In this document: piece by piece, positions 17,557 to 26,220 of the stretch
Layout: the number at the start of each line of letters is the position of its first letter
How positions within the stretch are numbered: the stretch's first letter is position 1
Assembly: GCF_029543155.1 (NCBI RefSeq)
Contig: NZ_JARQXA010000001.1
Coordinates: forward strand, 620,001-684,000
Direction: 5' to 3'
Origin: Sphingomonas sp. HITSZ_GF
GTDB lineage: Bacteria > Pseudomonadota > Alphaproteobacteria > Sphingomonadales > Sphingomonadaceae
DNA length: 64,000 nt
Notes under the pieces: generated by a model
Database searches by the model: none
Told to the model about the DNA's origin: nothing
The model's input: only the letters and a program-made list of their open reading frames with translations
Program-made: the position numbers and the translations under genes

Positions 17557-18933
17557 TTACTCGCCCTCGCCCTTGGGGATCGGGCCGATATCCTCGGGCG
17601 CGTTGGCGGCGATCGCCAGCATCGCCGTCCAGGCTGCCACATTCTGCCGCAGTTGCTCGGGATCGATCTTGTCGAGCGTGTCGTCGGGCGTGTGGTGATA
17701 ATCGAAATAGCGCAGCCCGTTCTGGCTGAGATCGATCACGCCGACGCCGGTGTTGATCACCGGGCCGACATCGGTGCCGCCATGCGCGGTGCCGCGTCCG
17801 CGCGAAATGCCGAGCGGGAACAGCGCCTTGGCCAGCCGGTCTGCGATCGGCTTGGCGCCTTCGGGCAGGTTGGTCTCGAACTTCCAGACGCGATCGGCGC
17901 CGAAATCCGATTCCTGCGCCAGCACATGGCGCTCGTTCGCATGCGCCCTGGCATAGGCCGCGCCGCCGAAGCCGCCCGGCTCCTCCGCACCGAACCAGAC
18001 GACGCGGATCGTGCGGCGCGGCTGGCCCGCATCCATGATCCGCTTGGCGGCGGCGGTGGTGATCGCCACGCCCGCGGCGTCGTCGATCGCGCCGGTGCCG
18101 AGGTCCCAGCTGTCGAGATGGCCGCCGATCAGGATGATCCCGGCGGCGGGATCGCTGCCCGGCACTTCGGCGATGACGTTGCCCGATTCGGCCTCGCCCT
18201 TCATCCCTGCGGTGATCTGGACGCGCAGCTTGACCGGGCCGCGCTTGAGCAGCCGCTCGAGCTGCTCGGCATCGGGGAGTGACAGGGCGGCGGCGCCGAT
18301 CGGCTTCACGTCCTTCGCCCAGTTGGTCACGCCGGTGTGCGGGTTGCGGTGATAGTCGGTGCCGATCGAGCGGATCAGGATCGCTGCGGCGCCCTTGGTC
18401 GAGGCGATGTTCGGGCCGGCACGGCGGGCGGCGCCGTAATAGCCATATTGCGAGCCGTCCTGGGTCGCGGTCATCGCATTGCTGACGAAGACGATCTTGC
18501 CCTTCACCGCCTCGGCCGGAGCGGCCTGGAGATCGGCGAGGGTGGGGAAATAGGCGACCTCGGCCTCGATCGGCCTGGGGCCGGTCGAGCCCGAATTGCC
18601 GAGCGCGGCGATGGTCAGCTTCTGCGCCGAGCCGCCGAGCACTTCGGCGGTCTCGATCCCGCGCTCCCAGAGCGGCATCTTGTACGTCTCGATATGGACG
18701 TTCTTGAAGCCCAGCGCGGTGAGCTTCTTCACCGCCCAGGCCCGGGCCCGTGCTTCCGCCTCGGTCGCGGCCAGCCGCTGGCCGATCTCGGTGGTGAGGC
18801 CTTCGGTGATTTCCCAGGCGAGGTCGTCCTTCAGCGCGGCGTCGCGCAGGGCGACCACGTCATGCGTCTGGGCGAGGGCGGGAAGGGGGAGGGCAAGGGC
18901 GGCGACGGCCGCCAGCAGGATGCGCTTCTTCAT
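17557..18933 (-). CDS. Secreted M28-family zinc aminopeptidase
   Basis: 458 residues from the ATG at 18933, where a signal peptide begins (MKKRILLAAVAALALPLPALAQ). A PA-like insert region around residues 120-230 precedes the M28 catalytic domain. Zinc ligands and catalytic residues are visible: GGHLDSWDLGTGAIDDAAG (His and two Asp, near residue 272), WFGAEEPGG (catalytic Glu and ligand Glu) and FDYHHTPDDT (last His). The length and order fit bacterial M28 dipeptidases of the carboxypeptidase-Q type. It is periplasmic or exported. Upstream lie two operator-like palindromes (19002-19087) that may control it. Confidence 0.92.
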   Translation of the reverse strand: MKKRILLAAVAALALPLPALAQTHDVVALRDAALKDDLAWEITEGLTTEIGQRLAATEAEARARAWAVKKLTALGFKNVHIETYKMPLWERGIETAEVLGGSAQKLTIAALGNSGSTGPRPIEAEVAYFPTLADLQAAPAEAVKGKIVFVSNAMTATQDGSQYGYYGAARRAGPNIASTKGAAAILIRSIGTDYHRNPHTGVTNWAKDVKPIGAAALSLPDAEQLERLLKRGPVKLRVQITAGMKGEAESGNVIAEVPGSDPAAGIILIGGHLDSWDLGTGAIDDAAGVAITTAAAKRIMDAGQPRRTIRVVWFGAEEPGGFGGAAYARAHANERHVLAQESDFGADRVWKFETNLPEGAKPIADRLAKALFPLGISRGRGTAHGGTDVGPVINTGVGVIDLSQNGLRYFDYHHTPDDTLDKIDPEQLRQNVAAWTAMLAIAANAPEDIGPIPKGEGE

Positions 18934-19001
18934 GGCAGTGGAGGCTAGTCGCCGCCGAAACATTCGGCAATGCGCCGCGCGTTTCCCCTGCGTTTCCGAG
19001 C

Positions 19002-19087
19002 GACATTCAACCGAGTGGTTGTCCAATTCATTGACTCCGTTGACGCGCTCTTACGTGTGGCAAAGCACAACCGGACGGTTGAATGTC
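19002..19087. promoter_or_regulatory. Twin operator-like palindromes
   Basis: Two copies of a palindrome with core CAACC-N4-GGTTG lie at about 19008-19022 and 19068-19082. Together they form 21-nt inverted arms, GACATTCAACCG (19002-19013) matching CGGTTGAATGTC (19076-19087). Between them is TTGACTCCGTTGACG, a possible -35 region. The layout is that of a TetR-type repressor site, in the 507-bp gap between the M28 peptidase (leftward) and ettA (rightward). The regulator is not identifiable here. The gap also holds a palindromic repeat (19192-19292) and nothing else I can name. Confidence 0.45.
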
Positions 19088-19191
19088 ACCGCCCGGCCGG
19101 CACCCGCCGACCCAGTCGACGACAACAGACGAAATCCAACATTGCAAGCGGATTGGGGGACTGGAAACCAGAAGTGGGATCAAAAACTTCT

Positions 19192-19292
19192 CGTCACCCT
19201 GACCCCGGATCAGGTCTGGGGTTCAGGGTCCAATTCTCCACGTGCGATACCGTCTGTGGCGCGTTGGATGCTGAAACAAGTTCAGCATGACG
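19192..19292. repeat. Intergenic palindromic element, CGTCA family (copy A)
   Basis: It begins CGTCACCCTGA and ends with TGACG. Each arm can fold on itself; the left arm carries an extra CCCC/GGGG segment, and the right arm is GCTGAAACAAGTTCAGC. The centre (about 19230-19266) matches that of the copy at 39135-39222 with about six differences in 38 bases, which points to a common mobile ancestor. Confidence 0.75.
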
Positions 19293-19440
19293 CAGGTGGA
19301 AAGGTCCGGCGCAAGGCGAGGGAGACGGGCCGGGGTTTGTCGACGCCCGCCCGCCACCGGCGCGTTGCCATTTGGCCGGGCCATCGCTACATCGCGGCCA
19401 AACTTCCTGCATATCCAGACCTGCGAACGGAGACCGCCAC

Positions 19441-21120
19441 GTGGCCGCCCAATACGCCTTCGTCATGAAGGACATGACCAAGACCTTCCCCGGCGCTCCC
19501 AAGCCGGTGCTGAACAACATCAACCTGCAATTCTACCAGGGTGCCAAGATCGGCATCGTCGGCCCCAACGGCGCCGGCAAGTCGACCCTGATGAAGATCA
19601 TGGCAGGCATCGACAAGGACTTCTCGGGCGAGGCCTGGCCGGGCGAGTACATCACCGTCGGCTATCTGGCGCAGGAGCCCGAGCTCGATCCGAGCAAGAA
19701 CGTGCTCGAGAACGTCAAGGACGGCGCGCGCGAAACGGCCGACATGGTCGATCGCTTCAACGCGATCTCGGCCGAGATGGGCGACCCGAAGGACGACACC
19801 GACTTCGACGCGCTGATGGAAGAGATGGGCGACCTCCAGACCAAGATCGACGCGGTCGACGGCTGGACGCTCGACAACCAGCTCGAGATCGCGATGGAAG
19901 CGCTGCGCTGCCCGCCGAGCGACTGGCCGGTCGAGAACCTGTCGGGCGGTGAGAAGCGCCGTATCGCGCTCACCCGCCTGCTGATCCAGAAGCCGGACAT
20001 CCTGCTGCTCGACGAACCGACCAACCACCTCGATGCCGAGAGCGTCGAATGGCTGGAAAACCACCTGAAGGAATATGCCGGCGCGGTGCTGATGATCACC
20101 CACGACCGCTACTTCCTCGACAATGTCGTCGGCTGGATCCTCGAGATCGATCGCGGCAAGTATTTCCCGTACGAGGGCAATTACTCGACCTATCTCGAGA
20201 AGAAGGCCAAGCGCCTCGAGCAGGAGGACCGCGAGGAGTCCGGCCGCCAGAAGGCGATCAAGGACGAGCTCGAGTGGATCCGGCAGGGCGCCAAGGGCCG
20301 CCAGACCAAGTCTAAGGCGCGTATCGCCAAGTTCGAGCAGCTCCAGGCCGCGCAGGACAACCGCACCCCGGGCAAGGCCCAGATCGTCATCCAGGTGCCC
20401 GAGCGCCTGGGCGGCAAGGTGATCGAGGTAGAGAACATCTCGAAGGCCTTTGGCGACAAGCTGCTGTTCGAGAATCTCTCCTTCACGCTGCCGGCCGGCG
20501 GCATCGTCGGCGTGATCGGCCCGAACGGCGCCGGCAAGTCGACGCTGTTCAAGATGATCACCGGCCAGGAAACCCCGGACACCGGCACCATCGAAATGGG
20601 CTCGACCGTGCGCCTGGGCTATGTCGACCAGAGCCGCGACCACCTCGATCCCACCAAGAACGTCTGGGAGGAAATCTCCGACGGGCTCGATTACATGAAG
20701 GTCAACGGCCACGACGCCTCGACCCGCGCCTATGTCGGTGCGTTCAACTTCAAGGGCGCCGACCAGCAGAAGAATGTCGGCAAGCTCTCGGGCGGTGAGC
20801 GCAACCGCGTCAACATCGCCAAGATGCTGAAGCGCGGCGGCAACGTGCTGCTGCTCGACGAACCGACCAACGACCTCGACGTGGAAACGCTGGGCGCGCT
20901 GGAAGAAGCGATCGAGAATTTCGCGGGCTGCGCCGTGGTGATCAGCCACGATCGCTTCTTCCTCGATCGTCTTGCCACGCACATCCTCGCCTTCGAAGGC
21001 AACAGCCATGTCGAATGGTTCGAAGGCAATTTCGAAGCCTATGAGGAAGACAAGCGCCGCCGCCTGGGCGACGCTGCCGACCGCCCGACCGCGCTGGCCT
21101 ACAAGAAGCTGACGCGCTGA
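19441..21120 (+). CDS. ettA: ABC-F protein, energy-dependent translational throttle EttA
   Basis: 559 residues from a GTG at 19441 preceded by CGGAG. There are two ABC cassettes in one chain: Walker A GPNGAGKST at about residues 40-48 and again at about 361-369, signatures LSGGEKRR and LSGGERNR, and Walker B ILLLDEPTNHLD and VLLLDEPTNDLD. The cassettes are joined by the linker helices and the arm sequence WIRQGAKGRQTKSKARIAKF characteristic of EttA. There are no membrane segments. EttA binds the ribosomal E site and gates entry into elongation according to ATP/ADP. The small gene at 21146 follows closely. Confidence 0.94.
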   Translation: MAAQYAFVMKDMTKTFPGAPKPVLNNINLQFYQGAKIGIVGPNGAGKSTLMKIMAGIDKDFSGEAWPGEYITVGYLAQEPELDPSKNVLENVKDGARETADMVDRFNAISAEMGDPKDDTDFDALMEEMGDLQTKIDAVDGWTLDNQLEIAMEALRCPPSDWPVENLSGGEKRRIALTRLLIQKPDILLLDEPTNHLDAESVEWLENHLKEYAGAVLMITHDRYFLDNVVGWILEIDRGKYFPYEGNYSTYLEKKAKRLEQEDREESGRQKAIKDELEWIRQGAKGRQTKSKARIAKFEQLQAAQDNRTPGKAQIVIQVPERLGGKVIEVENISKAFGDKLLFENLSFTLPAGGIVGVIGPNGAGKSTLFKMITGQETPDTGTIEMGSTVRLGYVDQSRDHLDPTKNVWEEISDGLDYMKVNGHDASTRAYVGAFNFKGADQQKNVGKLSGGERNRVNIAKMLKRGGNVLLLDEPTNDLDVETLGALEEAIENFAGCAVVISHDRFFLDRLATHILAFEGNSHVEWFEGNFEAYEEDKRRRLGDAADRPTALAYKKLTR

Positions 21121-21145
21121 TGATGAACCGGGCGCCTGCGTTCTG

Positions 21146-21592
21146 ATGGCACGCAAGGCGCCCGGCTTCGGCGAGACGCTCGACCAGTGGCTGGTCGCCG
21201 AAGGCCTGGTACCCGACGACAATGGCGCGGCTGCGATCGCGGACGTGGCGCGGGTGCGGGCGATGCTGATCGCCGCGGCGCGCGAGCGGCGGGTGCTCAG
21301 CTATTCGGAGGCGCTCGCCGGGCTCGGCCTGCGCTTCAGCCGGCCCAAGATGCGGGCCTTCTGCAAGACCCTGGACAAGATCGACGCGGACGGCGCGACC
21401 GCCGGCGAACCGGGGCTGGCGGTGCTGGTGGTCCGCGAGAGCGACCGGCTGCCCGGACAGGGCTGGTGGACCGGCGCTGCAGAGACGCATGACTATGCGG
21501 GCGATTGGACGGGCGCCGAAGCGACGGCGCTTGTGGCCCGGCTTCAGGCCAAGGCCTTTGATCATTGGGTGGCCATGGGCCGTCGGGACTAG
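21146..21592 (+). CDS. Conserved-looking protein of unknown function
   Basis: 148 residues, soluble, 25 bp after ettA and probably in its transcript. The middle reads RRVLSYSEALAGLGLRF, MRAFCKTLDKIDADG and GLAVLVVRESDRLPGQGWW. This 'Y-x-E ... short helices ... LDKID ... P-x-L-x-x-L-V-V ... G-x-PG-x-GW' pattern resembles a small winged-helix-like module seen in various uncharacterised bacterial proteins. That resemblance is inference, and I assign no function. Confidence 0.7.
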   Translation: MARKAPGFGETLDQWLVAEGLVPDDNGAAAIADVARVRAMLIAAARERRVLSYSEALAGLGLRFSRPKMRAFCKTLDKIDADGATAGEPGLAVLVVRESDRLPGQGWWTGAAETHDYAGDWTGAEATALVARLQAKAFDHWVAMGRRD

Positions 21593-21595
21593 CTT

Positions 21596-21742
21596 GTGTC
21601 GACAGCCAGCAATGGCAAGTCGGCACCTGTCCGCTATCACGCGCTGAAGGACACGCCCGACAAGCTCGACTATGACCGTCTGCGCGGGGCACTGGCTGGA
21701 GCGGCTGGTGCGCGGGTGGAAACAAGGGGACGCCAATGCTGA
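21596..21742 (+). CDS. Possible small protein of 48 residues
   Basis: A GTG at 21596 opens a short frame (MSTASNGKSAPVRYHALKDT and on to RVETRGRQC) that stops at 21740-21742. It overlaps the start of the metalloprotease gene by 7 bp, as a coupled upstream gene would. It fills an otherwise empty stretch after the 21146-21592 gene. There is no obvious ribosome-binding site and no known family; it may be real or chance. Confidence 0.3.
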   Translation: MSTASNGKSAPVRYHALKDTPDKLDYDRLRGALAGAAGARVETRGRQC

Positions 21743-22653
21743 AATCGATCGTCGCGGCCGTCGCGCTGCTGGCCGCCATGCCCGCCGCGGCGCAGGCGCC
21801 GGCGCTGCAATCCACCACCGATGCCTTTGACGGCTTTGCGACCTCCACCGCGACGATGCCGCCTGCCGAGCGCGTGAAGGCGTTCCGCGCGAAGTTCGAT
21901 GCGCTGGTGCCGGGTTTCTATGAGCCGCGCTTCGGGGCGACCGAGGCGCAATATGACGCGCGGGTGCAGAAGGCGCTTGAGGGCTATCCGGCGGAGCGCG
22001 ACAAGTTCCTCGACGCCGCCAAGCGCTTCCAGGCTTCCTATGCCACCGCGAGCGCGCGTTTCCGCACCTTCTTCCCCGATTATGCGCCCGACATGCCGGT
22101 CTATCTGCTCCATTCGCTCGGCGAGATGGACGGGGGCACGCGCGATCTGCGCGGCCGGATCGCGGCGGTCTTCGGCGCGGACATGATCGCCAGGATCCAC
22201 GATCCGGCGTCGATCGGGCCGTTCCTCGACCATGAGATGTTCCACTTCCACCACGCGAAGTTCTTCCCGGACTGCCCGGCCTTGTGGTGTTCGCTGTGGC
22301 AGGAGGGACTGGCGGTCTATGTCGCGGCGCGGATGAACCCGGGGACGGACGATCGGGCGCTGCTGCTCACCTTCCCGCGCCCGATCCGGCCGGAGGTGGA
22401 GCCGCGGCTGGCCGAGGCGATGTGCTTCGTGCGCGGCAAGCTCGCGTCGACCGACGAGGACGACTACGCGACCTTCTTCTTCGGCAGGGGCTCCGAGGCG
22501 CAGGGCGGCTGGCCGCCGCGCTTCGGCTATTATCTGGGATATGTGCTGGCGAAGCAGCTGGGCGACAGCCTGTCGCTCGATGCGCTGGCCAAGCTGCCGC
22601 CGGAACAGGTGAAGGCGAAGCTGGAAGCGGCGCTGGCCGGCTATCGCTGCTGA
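21736..22653 (+). CDS. Secreted HExxH metalloprotease-like protein
   Basis: 305 residues, ATG at 21736 preceded by AAGGGG. A signal peptide (MLKSIVAAVALLAAMPAAAQ) precedes a helical domain. The zinc motif reads FLDHEMFHFHH (His-Glu-Met-Phe-His), followed about 30 residues later by LWQEGLAVYVAARM, whose Glu fits the third gluzincin ligand. Two cysteines, CPALWC, lie between them. This arrangement resembles the DUF2268 group of predicted zinc proteases, but the family call is inference. Probably periplasmic; substrate unknown. Confidence 0.75.
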   Translation: MLKSIVAAVALLAAMPAAAQAPALQSTTDAFDGFATSTATMPPAERVKAFRAKFDALVPGFYEPRFGATEAQYDARVQKALEGYPAERDKFLDAAKRFQASYATASARFRTFFPDYAPDMPVYLLHSLGEMDGGTRDLRGRIAAVFGADMIARIHDPASIGPFLDHEMFHFHHAKFFPDCPALWCSLWQEGLAVYVAARMNPGTDDRALLLTFPRPIRPEVEPRLAEAMCFVRGKLASTDEDDYATFFFGRGSEAQGGWPPRFGYYLGYVLAKQLGDSLSLDALAKLPPEQVKAKLEAALAGYRC

Positions 22654-22689
22654 CCGTGCCGGGGGTGCCGGCACGGTCGACACGGAGGG

Positions 22690-23073
22690 TCAGGCCTTTT
22701 TGGCGAGGACCGCGTCCGCGCTCCACGAACCGCCGCCGGCGGCTGCGAAGAACAGGAAGATGAAGCAGTAGAGCATGATCGCCTCACCGCCATTGGCGGC
22801 GGGGAAGAAGCCGTTCGGCGCATGCACCATGAAATAGCCGACCGCGCACATGCCCGAGGCGATGAACGCCACCGGGCGGGTGAACAGGCCGATCAGGATC
22901 AGCGCGCCGCCGACCAGCTCGATCACGCCGGCGGCGGTGAGCATGCCGCTCAGCGGATAGGGGAAGGGCGGCACCCCGAAGAATTTCGAGACGCCGTGCT
23001 GCAGGAAACCGAGGCCCGCGACGATGCGCAGGACGCTGAGAAGCTTGTCGGACCAGGTGGCGGGAATGGGCAT
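22690..23073 (-). CDS. DoxX-family membrane protein
   Basis: 127 residues from the second ATG (23073), since AGGAGA sits 7 bases before it and only 1 base before the first ATG at 23079. Four transmembrane helices are visible, with the family lines VLRIVAGLGFLQHGVSKFFG near the N-terminus, GVIELVGGALILIGLFTRPVAF in the middle and a C-terminal YCFIFLFFAAAGGG. DoxX-like proteins are inner-membrane proteins linked in some species to redox stress or quinone chemistry; the exact role is unknown. Confidence 0.85.
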   Translation of the reverse strand: MPIPATWSDKLLSVLRIVAGLGFLQHGVSKFFGVPPFPYPLSGMLTAAGVIELVGGALILIGLFTRPVAFIASGMCAVGYFMVHAPNGFFPAANGGEAIMLYCFIFLFFAAAGGGSWSADAVLAKKA

Positions 23074-23187
23074 GACCATCTCTCCTCACGGCCACGCCCC
23101 AAGCGCGCCGTTTCGAGGCTGAAATGTTTCATCTCATGTCCCGCCGGTCAACCGACGCCCCGGAAACCGTCCGTTTCCCGAAGCGCG

Positions 23188-23466
23188 TCAGGCCGTGAAG
23201 CGCTTGGTGAAGCCCTTGGCGTGCTTGTCGCCCGCGGTCTGGAAGGCCTCGACATTGTCGACCACCGCCATGGGCGGGCCCTCTCGAAGTGCTTCGGTGA
23301 GCGAGACCAGTGCCTCGTCATCCCCTTCGGCGAGCAGTTCCACCCGCCCGTCATTCAGGTTGCGAACCCAGCCCCTCACGCCAAGCTGCTTGGCCAGGCG
23401 CACCGCCCAGTCGCGATAGCCGACGCGCTGCACGCGCCCCGACACATAGATACGCTGTGCCGTCAT
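23188..23466 (-). CDS. acyP: Acylphosphatase
   Basis: 92 residues from the ATG at 23466, the normal family length. The active-site loop is GRVQRVGYRDW with catalytic Arg18; the usual GVGFR has become RVGYR, a tolerated variation. The second catalytic residue is Asn36 in GWVRNLNDGRVELLAEG. It hydrolyses acyl phosphates such as carbamoyl or 1,3-bisphosphoglycerate in the cytoplasm. It lies between DoxX and greB genes on the same strand with separate spacing. Confidence 0.93.
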   Translation of the reverse strand: MTAQRIYVSGRVQRVGYRDWAVRLAKQLGVRGWVRNLNDGRVELLAEGDDEALVSLTEALREGPPMAVVDNVEAFQTAGDKHAKGFTKRFTA

Positions 23467-23570
23467 ATATCCCCACGCTCTTGTACACGGCCGGCGTCCC
23501 TCGCGGCCTGGCACAACTCTATCAATTTGAAGATGCAAGGGAATCGGGGTGCGGTGCGGCTCGTCGCGCC

Positions 23571-24047
23571 TTAGGGGTAAGTGATCGCAATCACTTCATA
23601 TTCGCGCTCGCCCGCGGGCAGCATCACCTTGCGCAGGTCACCGATCCCGGCGCCGCGCAGCGCACGGGCAAGGGGGGCGTTCCAGCCGACCAGCCCCTTG
23701 CCGGCATCGGCCTCGTCATCGCCGACCAAGGTCAGCGTGCGGTGGTTGTCGTCCTCGTCGGCGATGGTGACAGTGGCGCCGAAATAGGCGCGGCTCTTGT
23801 CCGCCTGCTGCGCCGGGTCGACGACCTTGGCCGCCTTCATCCGCTTCGACAGCCAGCCCAGCCGCCGATCGATCTCGCGCAGCCGCTTCCGCCCGTAGAT
23901 ATAGTCGCCATTCTCGGAGCGATCGCCGTTGCTCGCGGCCCAGGAGATGGTCTCGACCAGGGCAGGGCGCTCGGTGGCGAACAGGGCGTCATATTCGGCC
24001 CGGAGCGCGGCATAGCCGGCAGGGGTGATGTAGTTGGGGCGGTCCAT
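23571..24047 (-). CDS. greB: Transcription elongation factor GreB
   Basis: 158 residues from the ATG at 24047. An N-terminal coiled-coil (about residues 8-75) carries the acidic tip segment ASNGDRSENGDYIYGRKRLREIDRR, and the C-terminal FKBP-like domain reads YFGATVTIADEDDNHRTLTLVGDDEAD to the end. GYxxYGRKRLREIDRR marks it as GreB rather than GreA. It rescues backtracked RNA polymerase. A longer in-frame start at 24092 would translate part of the palindromic repeat upstream and is rejected. Confidence 0.93.
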   Translation of the reverse strand: MDRPNYITPAGYAALRAEYDALFATERPALVETISWAASNGDRSENGDYIYGRKRLREIDRRLGWLSKRMKAAKVVDPAQQADKSRAYFGATVTIADEDDNHRTLTLVGDDEADAGKGLVGWNAPLARALRGAGIGDLRKVMLPAGEREYEVIAITYP

Positions 24048-24056
24048 TGTCTCTTT

Positions 24057-24137
24057 CGTCATCCCGGCGAACGCCGGGATCTCGTGCCACATGCCGTTCG
24101 CTTGCCTCCTGAGATCCCGGCTTTCGCCGGGATGACG
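24057..24137. repeat. Intergenic palindromic element, CGTCA family (copy E)
   Basis: Arms CGTCATCCCGGCGAACGCCG (from 24057) and CCCGGCTTTCGCCGGGATGA (to 24137), each a hairpin, flank a centre of about 25 bp. It sits between slt and greB, both leftward, ending 10 bp before the greB start. Confidence 0.85.
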
Positions 24138-24142
24138 GATTC

Positions 24143-26158
24143 CTAGCCCGGCCGGTTCTTGCCCAGATACCAGCTCGTGTTCGCCGGCCCGCGCGAGCGC
24201 GAGCGCTCGGGGTTGAGCAGGTCATAGACTACCGCGTTCTCGATCACGCGCTGGACGTAGTTCTTGGTCTCGAAGATCGGGATCTGCTCGATCCACTGGA
24301 CGATGTCGCCGCCGGGCAGGCGCGGATCGCCATTGGCGCGGATCCATTTGTTCACATTGCCCGGGCCGGCATTATAGGCCGCGATCGCCAGCGGGTAGCT
24401 GCCGTAGAGATTGTACATCCGCTGGAAATAGGTGGAGCCGAGCTGGATGTTGTAGTCGGTGTTGGTGGTCAGCGAGCCCGGATCGTAGCTCATCCCGAGC
24501 CGGGTCGAGACTTCGCGCGCCGTGCCCGGCATCAGCTGCATCAGCCCGCGCGCGCCGGCATGGCTGACGGCGGTGCGATCGAACTGGCTCTCCTGCCGCG
24601 CGATCGCATGGACGATCGTCCAGTAATCCTGCTGCGCCACCGGCACCGCGACCGTGGGGTAGCCTGCCGCGGTATAGTCCGACAGGCCGTTCTGCAGCGC
24701 GCTCTTGCCGACCAGCACGCCCAGGTCCGGGCGGCCGATCGCACGGCTCAGCTCGGCGGCGAGGATGTGATCGGTGTCGGTCGTCGCGTCATTGGCGATC
24801 TGGCGGATGAACAGGCTCTGGTCGGCGCGGTTGCCCATGGTGCCGAGCAGCTGCGCGGCGCGCACCGTCTCCTTGCGGAAAAAGGCGTCGCGCACCGCCG
24901 GATCGCCGACGCGCGCGTTGAAATCGGGCGGGCGCTTGAGCGGCTGGCCCATGCGTTCGCTGGCGAGCTGCCCGTAATAGACGTCCGGGAAGCCTGCGGC
25001 CTGGGCATAATATTTCTGCGCTGCGGCCTGATCGCCCGATGCCTCGGCGGCGCGGCCGGCCCAGTAGAAGCCCTTGGACTGGGTGGTCGGCGTCTTCGAG
25101 CCATGGCCGTAGCGATCGAACATGCCGACCGCATCGCGGCTGCGGCCGAGATTGTTGAGCGCCACCGTGCCAGCGAGCCAGGTGAGGCTGGTGTAATCGT
25201 CGCGCTCGCCGAGCGGCTGCTCGCTGATGTCGGTGCCTGCCGGGAAGGCGTCGTCGACCTGGCTGGCGATCTGATAGGCGAGGCTGAACTGCCCGTCGGC
25301 CTGGGCGCCGCGCGCCGCGGTCAGCAGCACCTCGTACCATTCCTCGGCGTCGCCGGGGAAGGAGGTGAGCTGGCGCGGCTGGGCGAGATAGGCGCGCATC
25401 GCCGGGCTCTGGCCGGTGTCGCGCAGCCACAGCGCGCGATCGGCGATGAAGCCGGGATTGGTGCGGCCGAGCGCCAGCGCGGCCGAGCCCTTCACATCGG
25501 CATCGGGCGCCTTGGTGCGGAAGGCGATGCGCGCGTCGAACACCGGGCGCATGCCGGGCGAGACATAGGCGAGCTGGCGCTGGGCGGCGCTGAGCGAGCC
25601 GGCCCAGAGCAGCATGTCCATCCGCGCGTCATGATCCGCCGGGGTGAGCGCCGAGGAGAAGCCGGCGAGCAGCGCAGTCTCGTCGCGCTGGCGCAGCACG
25701 CCGTGGCGCCAGGCACGGCGGGCCTGCTCCTCGCCTTCGCTGCGCCGGCCCGAGGCGACCAGCGCCTCGGCATAGCGGGTGCGGCCCGCGGCGGTCAGCG
25801 GCGGGAAACGCTCGAAATAGCGGGCGACCAGCCCGGGTGCCCAGGTGCCGCTCTCGAGCACGGTCTCGGCCGCGGCGCGGCGGCTCTTCTCGCCCGGCCA
25901 GCCCGGGTGCATGAGCAGGAAATTGGCATAGTCGGAAAAGGGATAATTGTCCGACTGCTGCAGGCGCTTCCACTCGACCAGCGCATCGGAGAGCTGATCG
26001 GCCTGGATATAGGGCGGGGGCACGCGGGGCATGCCCGCCTCCAGCGCCACCTTGTACCACTGGATCTGTTCCTGCGTCAGTTGCGAGGAGACGGCGAGCC
26101 CCGAAACGCCCGCGAACAGCAACGCACTTTTGAGGAGCGGAGCAAGCATACTGGACAT
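24143..26158 (-). CDS. Soluble lytic murein transglycosylase (Slt70-like)
   Basis: 671 residues. An N-terminal hydrophobic signal (about residues 5-25) is followed by a long alpha-superhelical U-domain and a C-terminal SLT domain. The catalytic site is IARQESQFDRTAVSHAGA, with the Glu at about residue 524; the other SLT lines are GLMQLMPGTA, NIQLGSTYFQRM and AIAAYNAGPGNVNKW. It cleaves peptidoglycan in the periplasm to give 1,6-anhydro ends. It is divergent from dapA across 62 bp, so the two share a promoter region. Confidence 0.93.
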   Translation of the reverse strand: MSSMLAPLLKSALLFAGVSGLAVSSQLTQEQIQWYKVALEAGMPRVPPPYIQADQLSDALVEWKRLQQSDNYPFSDYANFLLMHPGWPGEKSRRAAAETVLESGTWAPGLVARYFERFPPLTAAGRTRYAEALVASGRRSEGEEQARRAWRHGVLRQRDETALLAGFSSALTPADHDARMDMLLWAGSLSAAQRQLAYVSPGMRPVFDARIAFRTKAPDADVKGSAALALGRTNPGFIADRALWLRDTGQSPAMRAYLAQPRQLTSFPGDAEEWYEVLLTAARGAQADGQFSLAYQIASQVDDAFPAGTDISEQPLGERDDYTSLTWLAGTVALNNLGRSRDAVGMFDRYGHGSKTPTTQSKGFYWAGRAAEASGDQAAAQKYYAQAAGFPDVYYGQLASERMGQPLKRPPDFNARVGDPAVRDAFFRKETVRAAQLLGTMGNRADQSLFIRQIANDATTDTDHILAAELSRAIGRPDLGVLVGKSALQNGLSDYTAAGYPTVAVPVAQQDYWTIVHAIARQESQFDRTAVSHAGARGLMQLMPGTAREVSTRLGMSYDPGSLTTNTDYNIQLGSTYFQRMYNLYGSYPLAIAAYNAGPGNVNKWIRANGDPRLPGGDIVQWIEQIPIFETKNYVQRVIENAVVYDLLNPERSRSRGPANTSWYLGKNRPG

Positions 26159-26220
26159 GATACGCGACCCCCGCCTATCTGCCAGCCCCGATTTGGGGAA
26201 TTAAGGAAGATTCTGAGACC

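Noticed and set aside
24048..24092. Longer N-terminus for GreB (and likewise for the epimerase from 35446 and the dioxygenase from 29613)
   Set aside because: The extra codons are translations of palindromic repeat arms; the family start lies after the repeat in each case. BioB is the only case where the coupled start lies before the repeat.
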